Below the pieces are notes generated by a model that saw only the letters and a program-made list of their open reading frames with translations, had not been told where the DNA came from and did no database searches. Below, piece by piece: positions 38,487-48,284 of a DNA stretch of 64,000 nt; position 1 is the stretch's first letter; each line of letters opens with the position of its first letter. The translations under genes and the position numbers were made by a program. This DNA comes from Cristatella mucedo (Eukaryota; Bryozoa; Phylactolaemata; Cristatellidae), in NCBI GenBank assembly GCA_009760855.2, contig WPIO01000102.1, positions 124,001 through 188,000 on the forward strand. The letters are read 5' to 3'.

Positions 38487-40121
38487 TTAGTACATGTCTC
38501 CCATTCCACCTCCAGCTGGAGCAGAAGAAGGCTTGTTTTCCTCTGGTTTTTCGGTAATTATAACCTCAGTTGTTAAAAGCAAACTTGCAACAGAAGAGGC
38601 ACTTTGAACTGCAATTCTAACCACTTTTGCTGGATCGACAATTCCTGCTTTATGCATATCAACGTAAGCGCCAGTATGAGCATCGTAGCCATAAGATTCG
38701 CTTTTTTGCTCCATTATTTTGCTAATTACGATAGACGCATCAACCCCAGCATTTTTCATGATCTGACGAATAGGAGCCTCCAAAGCACGTGCAACAATGT
38801 TAACACCGGCCCTTTGGTCTTCGTTTGCAACTTTAACTTCAGCCAAACGCTTTGTAGCGTAAAGCAATGTCACTCCACCTCCGGCAACTATTCCTTCTTC
38901 TACGGCAGCTCTTGTTGCATGTAATGCATCTTCTACTCTGTCTTTCTTTTCCTTGATTTCAACTTCAGTCGCACCGCCAACCTTTAAAACCGCAACACCA
39001 CCCTTTAATTTTGCCAGACGTTCTTGCAATTTTTCTTTATCATAATCAGAGGTTGAAGTTTCAATTTGGGATCGAATTTGCTCACAACGTGCATCAATAT
39101 CTGTCTTGTTGCCAGAGCCATCAATAATTGTTGTGTCGTCTTTCGATACAATTATTCTTTTTGCAGTTCCAAGGTAAGAAATGTCAACATTTTCTAGCTT
39201 CATACCCAAATCTTCAGAAATTACCTGACCGCCAGTCAAAACAGAAATATCTTCTAACATGGATTTTCTTCTATCGCCAAAACCTGGAGCTTTAATAGCA
39301 ACAGTCTTTAATCCTCCGCGTAATTTGTTAACAATCAAAGTTGCCAAAGCTTCTCCTTCAACATCTTCGGCTATAATAACCAACGGTTTTCCAGATTGGG
39401 CAGCTTTTTCTAAAATTGGTAAAAATGATTGAAGAGTTGAAAGCTTTTTTTCCATTAATAGAATATAAGGATTTTCCAATTCACAAATCATTTTTTCAGT
39501 ATTTGTTGCAAAATAGTGAGAAATATAACCTCTGTCAAAATTCATACCCTCTACAACTTCCAATTCAAAATCAATGCCCTTGCCTTCTTCAACTGTTATT
39601 GGAGCATCATTACCAACTTTTTCCATAGCACTAGCAATTTTTTCACCAATTTCCTTATCCCCATTGGCAGAAATTGTTGCAACTTGAGCTATTTCTGCAG
39701 AAGTTGGAACTTTTTTACTGCTATCTGTAATATATTTAACTACCTCAGCAACAGCCAATTCAATACCAATTTTTAGATCTATTGGTGCCATTCCGGCTAC
39801 AACGCACTTATTTCCTTCTCTTGCTATAGCGCGAGCCAAAACTGTAGTTGTTGTTGTTCCGTCTCCAGCTTTATCTCCAGCTTGACTGGTAGCACTTTTA
39901 ACTAACTGCACACCGAGATCTGCTTGTCTACAAGAAAGCTTAATTTCTTTTGCAACAGTTACTCCATCTTTCGTTATTCTTGGGGCTCCAAAAGATTTTT
40001 CAATAACAACGGTTCTGCCGCGTGGGCCAAGGGTTGCAGCAACAGCATCGGCCATAATATCAATGCCTTCCAACATTTTATCTCTTGCTTCTTGACCTAA
40101 TAATACAATTTTTGATGACAT
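38487..40121 (-). CDS. groEL: 60-kDa chaperonin GroEL
   Basis: Folding chaperonin. The ATP site is clear in [43 protein letters not shown] and [13 protein letters not shown]. Length 544 aa is normal. The C-terminal tail is short and ends in [11 protein letters not shown] instead of repeated GGM units ending in Phe. It lies 25 bp after groES and before a strong terminator, so groES-groEL form a simple two-gene operon. rpoH at 16.9 kb is the likely heat-shock regulator. Confidence 0.99.
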   Translation of the reverse strand: MSSKIVLLGQEARDKMLEGIDIMADAVAATLGPRGRTVVIEKSFGAPRITKDGVTVAKEIKLSCRQADLGVQLVKSATSQAGDKAGDGTTTTTVLARAIAREGNKCVVAGMAPIDLKIGIELAVAEVVKYITDSSKKVPTSAEIAQVATISANGDKEIGEKIASAMEKVGNDAPITVEEGKGIDFELEVVEGMNFDRGYISHYFATNTEKMICELENPYILLMEKKLSTLQSFLPILEKAAQSGKPLVIIAEDVEGEALATLIVNKLRGGLKTVAIKAPGFGDRRKSMLEDISVLTGGQVISEDLGMKLENVDISYLGTAKRIIVSKDDTTIIDGSGNKTDIDARCEQIRSQIETSTSDYDKEKLQERLAKLKGGVAVLKVGGATEVEIKEKKDRVEDALHATRAAVEEGIVAGGGVTLLYATKRLAEVKVANEDQRAGVNIVARALEAPIRQIMKNAGVDASIVISKIMEQKSESYGYDAHTGAYVDMHKAGIVDPAKVVRIAVQSASSVASLLLTTEVIITEKPEENKPSSAPAGGGMGDMY

Positions 40122-40146
40122 AAAAAAATAAATAAATTATAATAAA

Positions 40147-40437
40147 CTATTCTACAACCGCAAGTAGATCTGATTCCTTCATAACCAACAATTCGTCGTT
40201 GTTGATTTTAATGGCCGTTCCTGACCAAGTTGCAAAAATTACCACATCTCCAACTTTTACAGAAAGGGGGATAATCTTTCCAGAATCATCTTTTTTTCCA
40301 GGACCGGCAGCAACAATAGTGCCGCGAATAGGCTTATCTTTGGCGGTATCTGGAATGATTATACCAGAGGCAGTTTTGGTTTCACTTTCAATGCGACGAA
40401 CCAAGACTCGGTCGTCTAGAGGTTTGATATTTTCCAT
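40147..40437 (-). CDS. groES: 10-kDa co-chaperonin GroES
   Basis: Lid of the GroEL chamber. The 96-aa frame has the family start ([20 protein letters not shown]), the mobile loop [14 protein letters not shown], and [19 protein letters not shown] in the core. The end is [10 protein letters not shown]. It is the first gene of the groESL operon; about 30 bp upstream is a 12-bp perfect palindrome that may take part in control. Confidence 0.98.
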   Translation of the reverse strand: MENIKPLDDRVLVRRIESETKTASGIIIPDTAKDKPIRGTIVAAGPGKKDDSGKIIPLSVKVGDVVIFATWSGTAIKINNDELLVMKESDLLAVVE

Positions 40438-40451
40438 AAAGAAAAAGATAA

Positions 40452-40480
40452 AATAAATATAATAAACGTCATGACGTCAA
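40452..40480 (-). promoter_or_regulatory. Possible groESL promoter with 12-bp palindrome
   Basis: On the minus strand, CTTGACG (40481-40475), close to both the sigma-70 and the sigma-32 -35 boxes, is overlapped by the perfect palindrome ACGTCATGACGT (40466-40477). AT-rich -10-like sequence (TATATTTATTT) follows toward groES. No CIRCE repeat is present. Spacing to any single -10 box is not ideal, so the promoter class is uncertain. Confidence 0.4.
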
Positions 40481-41040
40481 GAGTTGATATAATTGTTTTT
40501 AATGGCATTTCAAGTGGAAATTGAAAAAAATATTCTATAGTTGTAAAAATTTTATTTATTCGCTTCTTAATTGGCTTTATTTAAACAAAAGGAATATGTA
40601 AAATAATTACCACAATCTTGCACATATAAATAAGTAATTTCTTCTTGTGAGGCTGTTAATTATAAGTGAATCTGATGAAGGCTATTCAAATAAAAGATAC
40701 AGATCGCGATAGATTGAAGACAGGGAAATTATCATTTTATTATTTATTATGATTGTTAGTAAGCCAATATTAACAATCATAACACTTTATATTTGCCAGC
40801 AATTTAGACTTAGCCAAAATTGTATTATGCAATAGTTATGTTATAGAAGCGATTCAATGTATTCAAAATTAGCAACAAGATCTAATTTATTTTATTATTT
40901 TTTTATATTAAATGCTCGTTAACATTCATGTTGGTGTTAGTGCCATTGCCATTTTTTCATAATTCAATTGGAAATTGCAAGTATAGAGATTTTTCATTCC
41001 TCCTAAAATCTAGTTGCAGGCTATAATGATTGCATGATGT
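40481..41040. other. Gene-free spacer with an 11-12 bp stem-loop
   Basis: About 560 bp upstream of the groES promoter and downstream of the bactofilin gene. No gene is supported. The only structure seen is TATGATTGTTA (40748-40758) pairing with TAACAATCATA (40771-40781) across a 12-nt loop; there is no T run beside it. Confidence 0.5.
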
Positions 41041-41427
41041 TTAATCGCTCCTCTTAGGAAGAAGACCTTGATCGCGTGCAACATCTCCATCCAGCATGGA
41101 GCCGCTTTCCATGTATAAAAAGCCATATTTTATTCTGCCGCTAACCACGGAACTTGGATAAAGAGATAGTCTGCCCGCGGCTATTTCGCCCTCTGCCCTG
41201 CCCCAAATTTTAACCTCATCGCCATAAATACTGCCCAATACAGATCCTTCGCCTCTTATGTGGATTAATTTTGCCCTTATTGTGCCTTCCACTTTTCCTA
41301 AAATCTCCACAACGCCATTGCTTAGTAAATCGCCAACAAATTTCGAACAACCTCCCACGACTGTAATGGATTTGCTTTGATTTTTGGTTTTATTTTCCAG
41401 CGCCAAAACCTGCTCCCCCTTACCCAT
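41041..41427 (-). CDS. Bactofilin (DUF583 cytoskeletal protein)
   Basis: Polymer-forming shape protein. The core (ITVVGGCSKFVGDLLSNGVV, EILGKVEGTIRAKLIHIRGE, GRAEGEIAAGRLSLYPSSVV) shows the repeated right-handed beta-helix rungs of the family, ahead of a short tail. Met at 41427 gives 128 aa and overlaps the stop of the M23 peptidase gene by 8 bp; a start at 41463 would overlap more. In other bacteria bactofilins pair with M23 endopeptidases for cell-shape control, which fits this operon. Confidence 0.9.
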   Translation of the reverse strand: MGKGEQVLALENKTKNQSKSITVVGGCSKFVGDLLSNGVVEILGKVEGTIRAKLIHIRGEGSVLGSIYGDEVKIWGRAEGEIAAGRLSLYPSSVVSGRIKYGFLYMESGSMLDGDVARDQGLLPKRSD

Positions 41428-42571
41428 TGAAAGCAACTGCGCGCGCAAAATTTTTGTTAGCATAAATAAAACGATTAGGATTAACAGGCCTTCCGGCTAC
41501 AATAACCTCATAATGAAGATGTTCTCCCTGAGCTCTGCCGGTGCGACCTTGAACTCCAAGGTTTTGACCTATTTTTACATGCTGACCCCGCTGAACCAAA
41601 ATTTTATTTAAGTGAGCGTATCTAGTGACTATGCCATTGCCGTGGGATATTTCAACCATATTTCCATAGGAGCCATGACGCTCGGCAGTTTTAACAAATC
41701 CCTCTCCAGAGGCGACAACAAGGGCTCCTGATCGCGCCTGAAGATCTATACCTGAGTGCATTTTTATGGTTTTATGGGAGAATGGGTCTTGTCTTACTCC
41801 AAAATTGCTAGTTATTCTGAAGGCAAAGAGCGGAGGATTTATTGGCATCTTTTTTAGCAAATCTGACATTTTAAATAAAATGGAAATTGATTTTTCTAAA
41901 GCATTAATTCCTTCAATTTCAGTATAGCTGCTTAGACCAAATAGTCTATCTAAAAAATTAGATCTTATGACATAATTTCTACTATTTTTTGCATAAAATT
42001 CATCGTGTTTTACATTAAAAGATTTTGGCAAAAACATCTTTTTTATATTTTTTAAACCGCCAGAAACCTTAAAAAAATAATCAGCCTTCAAACCAGTAGA
42101 ATCTATTGTATTTACCATTGAGGCAAGATTGTCGTTAAGTCGATTCATTAGCTCCGACATTAGGGAGACATTTTCATTTAAAATATCTGAGGTTTTTGTT
42201 GTTAGGTCGAAATTATTAGATTTGCTTGATTGTGATAAATCTTTTTTATTTTTATTGGGAGCAAGGTGTAAATTAATTTGTCTTAATTCATCGTTTATTA
42301 GTTGTAATCTTTCTGTTAGAGCCTTATTGTTTTCTTTCACTTCTGCCACTCTTGATAGTGCTTCATCGGCTGCGTTTTTCCTGATTTTAGAGTAAAAAAT
42401 AAAAACTGTAGTCAAGGAAATAATTATAGAAGCTGACAATGCTATCAACATTTGCTTTATGGCACTGAATCTGTACTGAACAATTTTATCATTATCGCAA
42501 ATAAGGACAGTTTTCTCTGACATTTTGGCACGCATTGTGGCAAAAATATTGTAAAAACTTCTTAAACTCAT
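41420..42571 (-). CDS. M23-family metallopeptidase (peptidoglycan endopeptidase)
   Basis: Periplasmic murein hydrolase anchored by an N-terminal helix (IKQMLIALSASIIISLTTVFI). A coiled-coil region follows (EVKENNKALTERLQLINDEL), then the LytM domain with ligands in MHSGIDLQARSG (HxxxD) and EHLHYEVIVAGRPVNP (HxH). Supporting motifs are GYGNMVEISHG-like (HGSYGNMVEISHG) and RYAHLNKILVQRGQHVKIGQ. Length is 383 aa. The start at 42571 has alternatives at codons 13 and 17. It overlaps the bactofilin gene. Confidence 0.93.
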   Translation of the reverse strand: MSLRSFYNIFATMRAKMSEKTVLICDNDKIVQYRFSAIKQMLIALSASIIISLTTVFIFYSKIRKNAADEALSRVAEVKENNKALTERLQLINDELRQINLHLAPNKNKKDLSQSSKSNNFDLTTKTSDILNENVSLMSELMNRLNDNLASMVNTIDSTGLKADYFFKVSGGLKNIKKMFLPKSFNVKHDEFYAKNSRNYVIRSNFLDRLFGLSSYTEIEGINALEKSISILFKMSDLLKKMPINPPLFAFRITSNFGVRQDPFSHKTIKMHSGIDLQARSGALVVASGEGFVKTAERHGSYGNMVEISHGNGIVTRYAHLNKILVQRGQHVKIGQNLGVQGRTGRAQGEHLHYEVIVAGRPVNPNRFIYANKNFARAVAFNG

Positions 42572-42714
42572 TTACGCAAAACAAAAAAACAGCATCAACT
42601 TACGCAATAAAGATGGACTATACAGAGACAATAAAAGTCAATTATTATTTTATCGCTTGCAGATTGTATAAAATATATATTTTTAAAAGATTTTATCAGA
42701 TATTTGAAAATGAA

Positions 42715-43449
42715 TTACAGCAAATTACACACCATAATAAGATAAATTTGCAAAATCAATCCATAACCCAAAAACTTGCGTAATAGGCCATAGCCGATGT
42801 TGACAATTATTTTATTAAAAATTTTTAAAGTCAGCAGATAGTTCATTATTATTCTTGCAATTATTATTGCAGATATTAAGTATGGTGATCTAGAAATAAG
42901 GCATAAAATCATTGCCATTAAATCCATATCTGTAAGATTCGATCTATTCCTTCCCGATACCGCAGCCATATAATATAGTATAATTTTTATCAGTAATAGC
43001 TCCTGAGATGAATGAAGCCAAGCAAAATGAAAAATTGTAGAAACAAAAAATATAGATAAAAGCATTGATTTTGGCCAGTATCCAAGTTGCCAAAACATTG
43101 TAATTGCAACCGAAGTCAAACCACTTAAGCAAAAAACAATCAATAAATCATCACCCAAATCTCCATCATAAATCCAAAAAGGAATAGAGATCATAGTGGC
43201 CTGCAAAAGCTCTAAAACAGTATATTTAATTGGAACTTTAAGTTTCTTAATGCAGAAACATTTATTTTTAAAAAAAATTGCATTCAGTAAAGGTAAGTAT
43301 CTTGGAAAGGGAATAGTTGCATGACAAATGCTGCACATTGGCTTATGACTGCGACCTAGTGGTAAATTTTTTGGCCATCTGTAAAGAAAGGCCGTTAATC
43401 CATTGGCAAAAAACAAAGAAACCAAAAAAACAATCAGTGCGGACATCAT
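42715..43449 (-). CDS. Prepilin-peptidase-like membrane protein (PilD/ComC type), possibly degenerate
   Basis: A polytopic protein of 244 aa. After the first helix it has the cysteine-rich cytosolic loop of prepilin peptidases (LPLGRSHKPMCSICHATIPF, FKNKCFCIKK) and VLELLQA like the YxxVE element. The second aspartate motif may be LTDMDLMAMI. The first catalytic aspartate, normally in an IDLxxxxxPD-like context, is not seen: the matching stretch reads AITMFWQLGYWPK, and the second CxxC is CFC. Activity is therefore uncertain. No pilin genes are in the window. Confidence 0.65.
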   Translation of the reverse strand: MMSALIVFLVSLFFANGLTAFLYRWPKNLPLGRSHKPMCSICHATIPFPRYLPLLNAIFFKNKCFCIKKLKVPIKYTVLELLQATMISIPFWIYDGDLGDDLLIVFCLSGLTSVAITMFWQLGYWPKSMLLSIFFVSTIFHFAWLHSSQELLLIKIILYYMAAVSGRNRSNLTDMDLMAMILCLISRSPYLISAIIIARIIMNYLLTLKIFNKIIVNIGYGLLRKFLGYGLILQIYLIMVCNLL

Positions 43450-43597
43450 AAATAAAAATCACTTAATATGAGCGGAAAAAGTTGACAACATTACAAGCAA
43501 CAAAATAATTTAATTTTTATATGACTTTTATTTTTTCCATCTGAAGCCGTTAAAGATGAAATGGCCTTGATGTCTAAAAATTCATCCAAATTAACTC

Positions 43598-44092
43598 TTG
43601 AATACAACAAAAGCAAGTAAAAATATAGAAATATTTGATGGAGATTTTTTTTCTGTTAAATGTAGTATTTGGCTTGCTAAATTATTAAGATCGGACAGGA
43701 CAATATTTTTTGGCAGCCACCGAGAGGTTAAAAAAATCACCCAAATGAAAGATGAAATACACAGCAACTTCAGAATTGCCGAAATATTAAACAGAGAAAA
43801 TGATAAAACTAATCCTATTTTCTGCTATTATAGGTTTTTTCTACCAAAAAAAAACTGCAAAAAAGCAACTGTCAGAAATTATATTCGCAGAAAAATTGGA
43901 CTTTCAATAGCATTACAAATAAAGCCAAAAAAAATAACCATTAAGTCGGACTTATCTCTATATAAAAACAACATAACATACATAAATATAGAACCAAAAA
44001 TTGAAAAGATTCTTAATGCTAAAAAATCAATAAATTTCAATAACGATCAGTTTATTTTACAACTTGAGCATTATTGTCTTAAAAAATCATAA
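43598..44092 (+). CDS. Candidate ribonuclease P protein component, diverged
   Basis: The frame opens with TTG at 43598 just after an in-frame stop, giving 164 aa; no early ATG exists. The segment RFFLPKKNCKKATVRNYIRR (about residues 80-99) resembles the RnpA signature in which a VSKKVGxAVxRNxxKRxxR core binds RNase P RNA. The protein is very basic. An N-terminal part of about 50 residues and a C-terminal tail do not match. rnpA is missing beside rpmH, so a relocated copy is expected somewhere. The call rests on one motif. Confidence 0.42.
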   Translation: MNTTKASKNIEIFDGDFFSVKCSIWLAKLLRSDRTIFFGSHREVKKITQMKDEIHSNFRIAEILNRENDKTNPIFCYYRFFLPKKNCKKATVRNYIRRKIGLSIALQIKPKKITIKSDLSLYKNNITYINIEPKIEKILNAKKSINFNNDQFILQLEHYCLKKS

Positions 44093-44165
44093 TATATTGA
44101 CTATTATTATATAACATTTTTAAAGGGTTTTTGGCTTTAATCACAGAACATAATAATTAATTCCC

Positions 44166-45281
44166 TTGAAGCAAAAAAATTGGTACGGCCGAGGCGGCAG
44201 AAACGGCCATATTTTAACTATATCTATGGTGGCTGGTTTGTTATTTCTACTAACCATGGTTGCCACGCCGCAGAATTTAGAAAAGGCATATGAGAAAGTT
44301 AAAAGAAATGTTATAGAGCCTTTTTTAGGGATGATTTTTACTGCAACCAATGCAATATACTCAACAACCGAAGAGATAATAAATTTCCCTTTATATAAAA
44401 AACAAACAGCAGTTTTTAAGACTGAAAACGATAGATTGAAAGCAAGTATATCTTATCTGGAGCAGCAAATATTCGTTAATATGTCAAGAAAAAACCTAGC
44501 CAACAACAACTCACAAATTCTAAATGATTATGACCTAATGCCCGTGAAGATAGAATATTTTATCAACAATGGCGGTAAGGCCTATGGAAAAATCTTCATA
44601 GATTCGATAAGGACAATTCCAATAAATACTGCAGTGATTAACCAGATTGGAATAATTGGTAGAGTGATTGAGGTTGTTGAAAAAAATAGAGTTTTAATGC
44701 AATTTGTTACTGATAAAAATTTTTATATTCCAGTATATCTTGGCGGAGATTTAGAGGAAATACAGATGGCATCTGGAGACGGTGGAGATTTTCTAAATCT
44801 ATCAAGCGAGAAAAATTATTCAAAAAATATTAAACCAGGAATGTTGGCACGCTCTGCTCCAATGAGTGATTTTCCAATTCCGGATCTATATTTGGGTGAA
44901 ATTATTAGTATAAATAAGTCTTTTAAAATTAAGCCCCTTTATAAAAAGATGGGCAGCGGGATGGTTTATTTGATTTTAGAAAAAAAACCACACTCCGAAG
45001 GCAAAAAAATAAAACAGACTTCACATCATAATGATTATTTACAGTCATCAATCGGCACGCCAGAAAAGGTACAAGAAGCAATTTTGCCTGCAAGCATGGT
45101 TGCTGAAAAAATAAAAGATTTAAATGCCACACAAACAATAGACGAGACAGAGCAAAATAACACAATCAATGAATCAATTGCCTTCAAATACAATGCAAAA
45201 TTAAGGAAAATCAAACCAAAAAACACATCAGCAGAGACTCTAGATCGGGAAGAAGGCGAAAAAAATACACCAGATGAATAA
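44166..45281 (+). CDS. mreC: Rod shape-determining protein MreC
   Basis: Inner-membrane scaffold of the elongation machinery. A short basic N terminus and one helix (ILTISMVAGLLFLLTMVA) lead into a coiled coil (TENDRLKASISYLEQQIF). Two beta-rich lobes follow with VINQIGIIGRVIEVVEKNRV, QFVTDKNFYIPVYL and GMLARSAPMSDFPIPDLYLG. The C-terminal 90 residues are a charged low-complexity tail not typical of MreC. The start is TTG at 44166 with no good ATG before the helix. mreB, its usual partner upstream, is not here. Confidence 0.9.
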   Translation: MKQKNWYGRGGRNGHILTISMVAGLLFLLTMVATPQNLEKAYEKVKRNVIEPFLGMIFTATNAIYSTTEEIINFPLYKKQTAVFKTENDRLKASISYLEQQIFVNMSRKNLANNNSQILNDYDLMPVKIEYFINNGGKAYGKIFIDSIRTIPINTAVINQIGIIGRVIEVVEKNRVLMQFVTDKNFYIPVYLGGDLEEIQMASGDGGDFLNLSSEKNYSKNIKPGMLARSAPMSDFPIPDLYLGEIISINKSFKIKPLYKKMGSGMVYLILEKKPHSEGKKIKQTSHHNDYLQSSIGTPEKVQEAILPASMVAEKIKDLNATQTIDETEQNNTINESIAFKYNAKLRKIKPKNTSAETLDREEGEKNTPDE

Positions 45282-45362
45282 GAAATATTGTAACAATATA
45301 TCGCAACTCAGGCCAACCAGAAAAAGTCTGACATCGGGCAATAAAAATAAATATCCTATCAA

Positions 45363-45512
45363 TTATAAATTTTGCAATCTAGATGCCAGATCTTTCATGT
45401 CTTTCTCTCGAGATTTTAAATCTATAATGCTGTTCAGTCTGGGCAAGGCATAGGCAATTACAGCTATCACTATAAACACTTTTATTAATATTTTTATCAA
45501 GCCAGCTAGCAT
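45363..45512 (-). CDS. Possible 49-aa single-span membrane protein
   Basis: An ATG at 45512 opens 49 codons: a hydrophobic helix (LIKILIKVFIVIAVIAYALP) and then a charged amphipathic end (SIIDLKSREKDMKDLASRLQ). The frame fills the spacer between mreC and glyQ and has codon choice like its neighbours. The helix plus coiled-coil layout resembles small division or shape-associated proteins, but no family is recognised. It could be chance. Confidence 0.4.
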   Translation of the reverse strand: MLAGLIKILIKVFIVIAVIAYALPRLNSIIDLKSREKDMKDLASRLQNL

Positions 45513-45721
45513 AAATATTGTATTTAAATTTCGACCAATTGTCGATAGCTCACCATATCAAAATTACGATCAAATGTCAAGAGCAAAATAGACCACGGCC
45601 AATATAAAAACAAATCAACAATAATTAGTATAAAAAATTATTATAAAATCAAAAAAAACATTGATATTTATCTTAATGTCTTAATCAAAAATCATGTCAC
45701 GCAAAATCATTTTTTTAACCC

Positions 45722-46630
45722 ATGAAAAACCTAACATTTCAGGAAATAATAACCAAACTCCAGCAATATTGGGCTAAAGGTGCCAATTGTTCTATTTTAC
45801 AATCTTTTGATATGGAAGTTGGAGCTGGAACCCTCAGCCCTCACACTGCAATGCGCGTTTTAGATGCACAGCCATGGAATGCGTGTTACGTGCAATATTC
45901 CAGAAGACCAACAGACGCAAGATTTGCCAGAAACCCCAACAGACTAGGAGGATACTATCAAATGCAAGTAATAGTAAAGCCAGCGCCAGAAGACATCCAG
46001 CGTCTTTGTATAGAAAGTTTGGCAGTTATTGGCATAGATACCACGAAACACGATATAAGATTTGTTGAAGATGACTGGCAAAATGAATCAATAGGTGCTT
46101 CTGGATTGGGATTTGAGGTTTGGTGTGATGGAATGGAGGTTGTGCAATTTACTTACATGCAAAACATGGGCACCATAGAATGCCAGACTGTAGCCTGCGA
46201 AATAACTTATGGACTAGAGCGCATAGCTCTATATATTCAAGAAAAAGAGAGTATTTTTGATATTACTTGGTCTGAATCTGATAATAAAATTATAAAATAT
46301 AGCGATATTCACAAGCCAGAGTACGAAATAGAATATTCTTGTTTTTTGTCTCAATTTAATGAAGATGGAGAATTATTAAAAAAATCATTCACAGATTATC
46401 TTGCCCTTGCAGAAAAATTAATAAGCTACCAAAGTCCATCAAATCAAGATCATAAAACTTTAGTCATTCCAGCTTACGAATATTGTTTAAAGGCCAGCCA
46501 TCAATTAAATATCATGAACGCCAGGGGTGCCATATCACAAACCCAGAGAGCTGAAATGATTTCTCAGGTCAGAGATGTCGTAAAAAAATGTTGCATAGCT
46601 TGGATGGATAAATATGGCAATAAAGAATAA
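45722..46630 (+). CDS. glyQ: Glycyl-tRNA synthetase alpha subunit
   Basis: Catalytic subunit of the bacterial alpha2-beta2 enzyme. The 302-aa frame has the standard length and the sequence LTFQEIITKLQQYWAKGANC, then the class II region AQPWNACYVQYSRRPTDARF and GRNPNRLGGYYQ-like ARNPNRLGGYYQMQVIVKPA. MEVVQFTYMQNMGTIECQTV is also typical. The beta subunit gene glyS, normally directly downstream, is not present in this window; a 250-bp spacer and lipA follow. Confidence 0.97.
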   Translation: MKNLTFQEIITKLQQYWAKGANCSILQSFDMEVGAGTLSPHTAMRVLDAQPWNACYVQYSRRPTDARFARNPNRLGGYYQMQVIVKPAPEDIQRLCIESLAVIGIDTTKHDIRFVEDDWQNESIGASGLGFEVWCDGMEVVQFTYMQNMGTIECQTVACEITYGLERIALYIQEKESIFDITWSESDNKIIKYSDIHKPEYEIEYSCFLSQFNEDGELLKKSFTDYLALAEKLISYQSPSNQDHKTLVIPAYEYCLKASHQLNIMNARGAISQTQRAEMISQVRDVVKKCCIAWMDKYGNKE

Positions 46631-46878
46631 AATATCAATAATTTATTATTATTTATTGTTTTTTTTGTTTTAATTAAACCGCCATCAAATGTGGCAAATT
46701 TTGATATGTAAAATTAAATTGATGAAATTTTTTTATATATAAAAGCTACAATAAAAGTTTCTAATCAAATTCTATTGACTTTAATAGTCTTAAAAACTTA
46801 ATGGCAATAATTGCTATGCAGCTTTAATTATAACCGCAAAACAATGGGCAAATTAAAAAAAATTAATTTATAAAAACC

Positions 46879-47799
46879 TTGCCAGAAGAAAAAATAATAT
46901 CACATTTACAGATGTCTGTGGTTGCTGATGTGCCTCTTCCAGCTCAAAAACCTAAAGTTAGAATACCGGCCAACACAGATGTATATCGCGAGACGGCAGA
47001 AATTGTTAAAAAATTCAATCTCAATACTGTATGTCAAGAGGCAGCTTGCCCAAATATTGCGGAGTGTTGGAATAAAAAACATGCAACCTTCATGATTCTT
47101 GGCTCCGTTTGCACGAGGGCTTGTAAATTTTGCAATGTTGCGACTGGAATGCCAGATAAGCTAGACCCGCACGAACCAGAACGCGTGGCCTTTGCTGTGC
47201 AAAAATTAAATCTTAAACACGTGGTTATTACCTCGGTTGATCGTGACGATTTAGATGATGGGGGAGCGGCGCATTTTGCTGAAACAATTATGGCAGTAAG
47301 AAAAGTTTCTCCAAATTCTACTATAGAGGTTCTGACCCCAGATTTTTTGAGAAAAGAGAATGCTGTGGAAAAAATAATCACAGCAAAACCTGATGTTTTC
47401 AATCATAATATAGAAACAGTGCCCTCTCTTTACAGCACAATAAGGCCAGGATCTAGATATTTTAATTCTCTAAGCTTGCTGCAAACTGTAAAAAAACAAG
47501 ATCCGAGTATTTTTACAAAATCTGGCATAATGTTAGGTTTGGGGGAAACAAAAAATGAAGTTTTGCAGGTTATGGATGACTTACGTGCTGCAGCTGTAGA
47601 TTTTATGACTATAGGTCAATATTTACAGCCCACACCAAAACATGCCGCAGTGGCAAGATATGTGAATGACGATGAGTTTGAATATTACGCCCAAATGGCC
47701 AAAATCAAAGGCTTTAAGATGGTTTCCTCCTCCGCATTAACTAGGTCTTCTTACCACGCCGATTCTGATTTTTTAGAATTAAGAAAAAATGCCACATAA
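46879..47799 (+). CDS. lipA: Lipoyl synthase
   Basis: Radical SAM enzyme that inserts sulfur into octanoyl groups. Both iron-sulfur clusters are visible: the auxiliary CX4CX5C motif in [12 protein letters not shown], and the radical SAM CX3CX2C motif in [13 protein letters not shown]. The C-terminal Arg-Ser-Ser-Tyr cluster ligand is present in [10 protein letters not shown]. The listed start is TTG at 46879 (306 aa); ATG at 46912 is an alternative giving 295 aa. It acts after LipB on pyruvate dehydrogenase E2. Confidence 0.97.
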   Translation: MPEEKIISHLQMSVVADVPLPAQKPKVRIPANTDVYRETAEIVKKFNLNTVCQEAACPNIAECWNKKHATFMILGSVCTRACKFCNVATGMPDKLDPHEPERVAFAVQKLNLKHVVITSVDRDDLDDGGAAHFAETIMAVRKVSPNSTIEVLTPDFLRKENAVEKIITAKPDVFNHNIETVPSLYSTIRPGSRYFNSLSLLQTVKKQDPSIFTKSGIMLGLGETKNEVLQVMDDLRAAAVDFMTIGQYLQPTPKHAAVARYVNDDEFEYYAQMAKIKGFKMVSSSALTRSSYHADSDFLELRKNAT

Positions 47800-48284
47800 T
47801 GTTATGATGAATAATATTCATGAAACGAAACCACAATGAAGAAAAATTTTGAATTGCAGTATTTATTAAAAAAATAATGCTTGATATTGAATGTGATTGT
47901 GATGGTGAAGGATAAAAAAACAATGCAAATTTAACGCAAGTGCTTTATTTTAGCCGTACATCGATAAAATAAAAAAGCACGCTCTGTAGTTTTTAAGTTG
48001 TCGGACTGGCTTCAAGATCACCAACGCCAAAATCTATAATGCAACAAACAAGCCAAGTACAAATATGGCATTGTCTCAAGTTCTGTATTTAAAGTATTTG
48101 AAATTAGATTTAAAAAAAAGATGATAGACATGACATAGTTTTTCTGATTCAGTCTTTATTATAACGGCAAATTGTGAAGTAGAGCAGACTGCTGCAGCTG
48201 GCAAAAAACCTAGCATTTCTTTGATTCTTTTTGTGATAAATGAATGGATTGCCAACTAAATAAACATACTTGCAAAAGATGTTG
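47800..48284. other. Gene-free spacer
   Basis: About 485 bp between the convergent lipA and rsmH. Short open frames exist, but they overlap gene ends or have no start signal. No RNA gene or good terminator was recognised. Confidence 0.45.
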
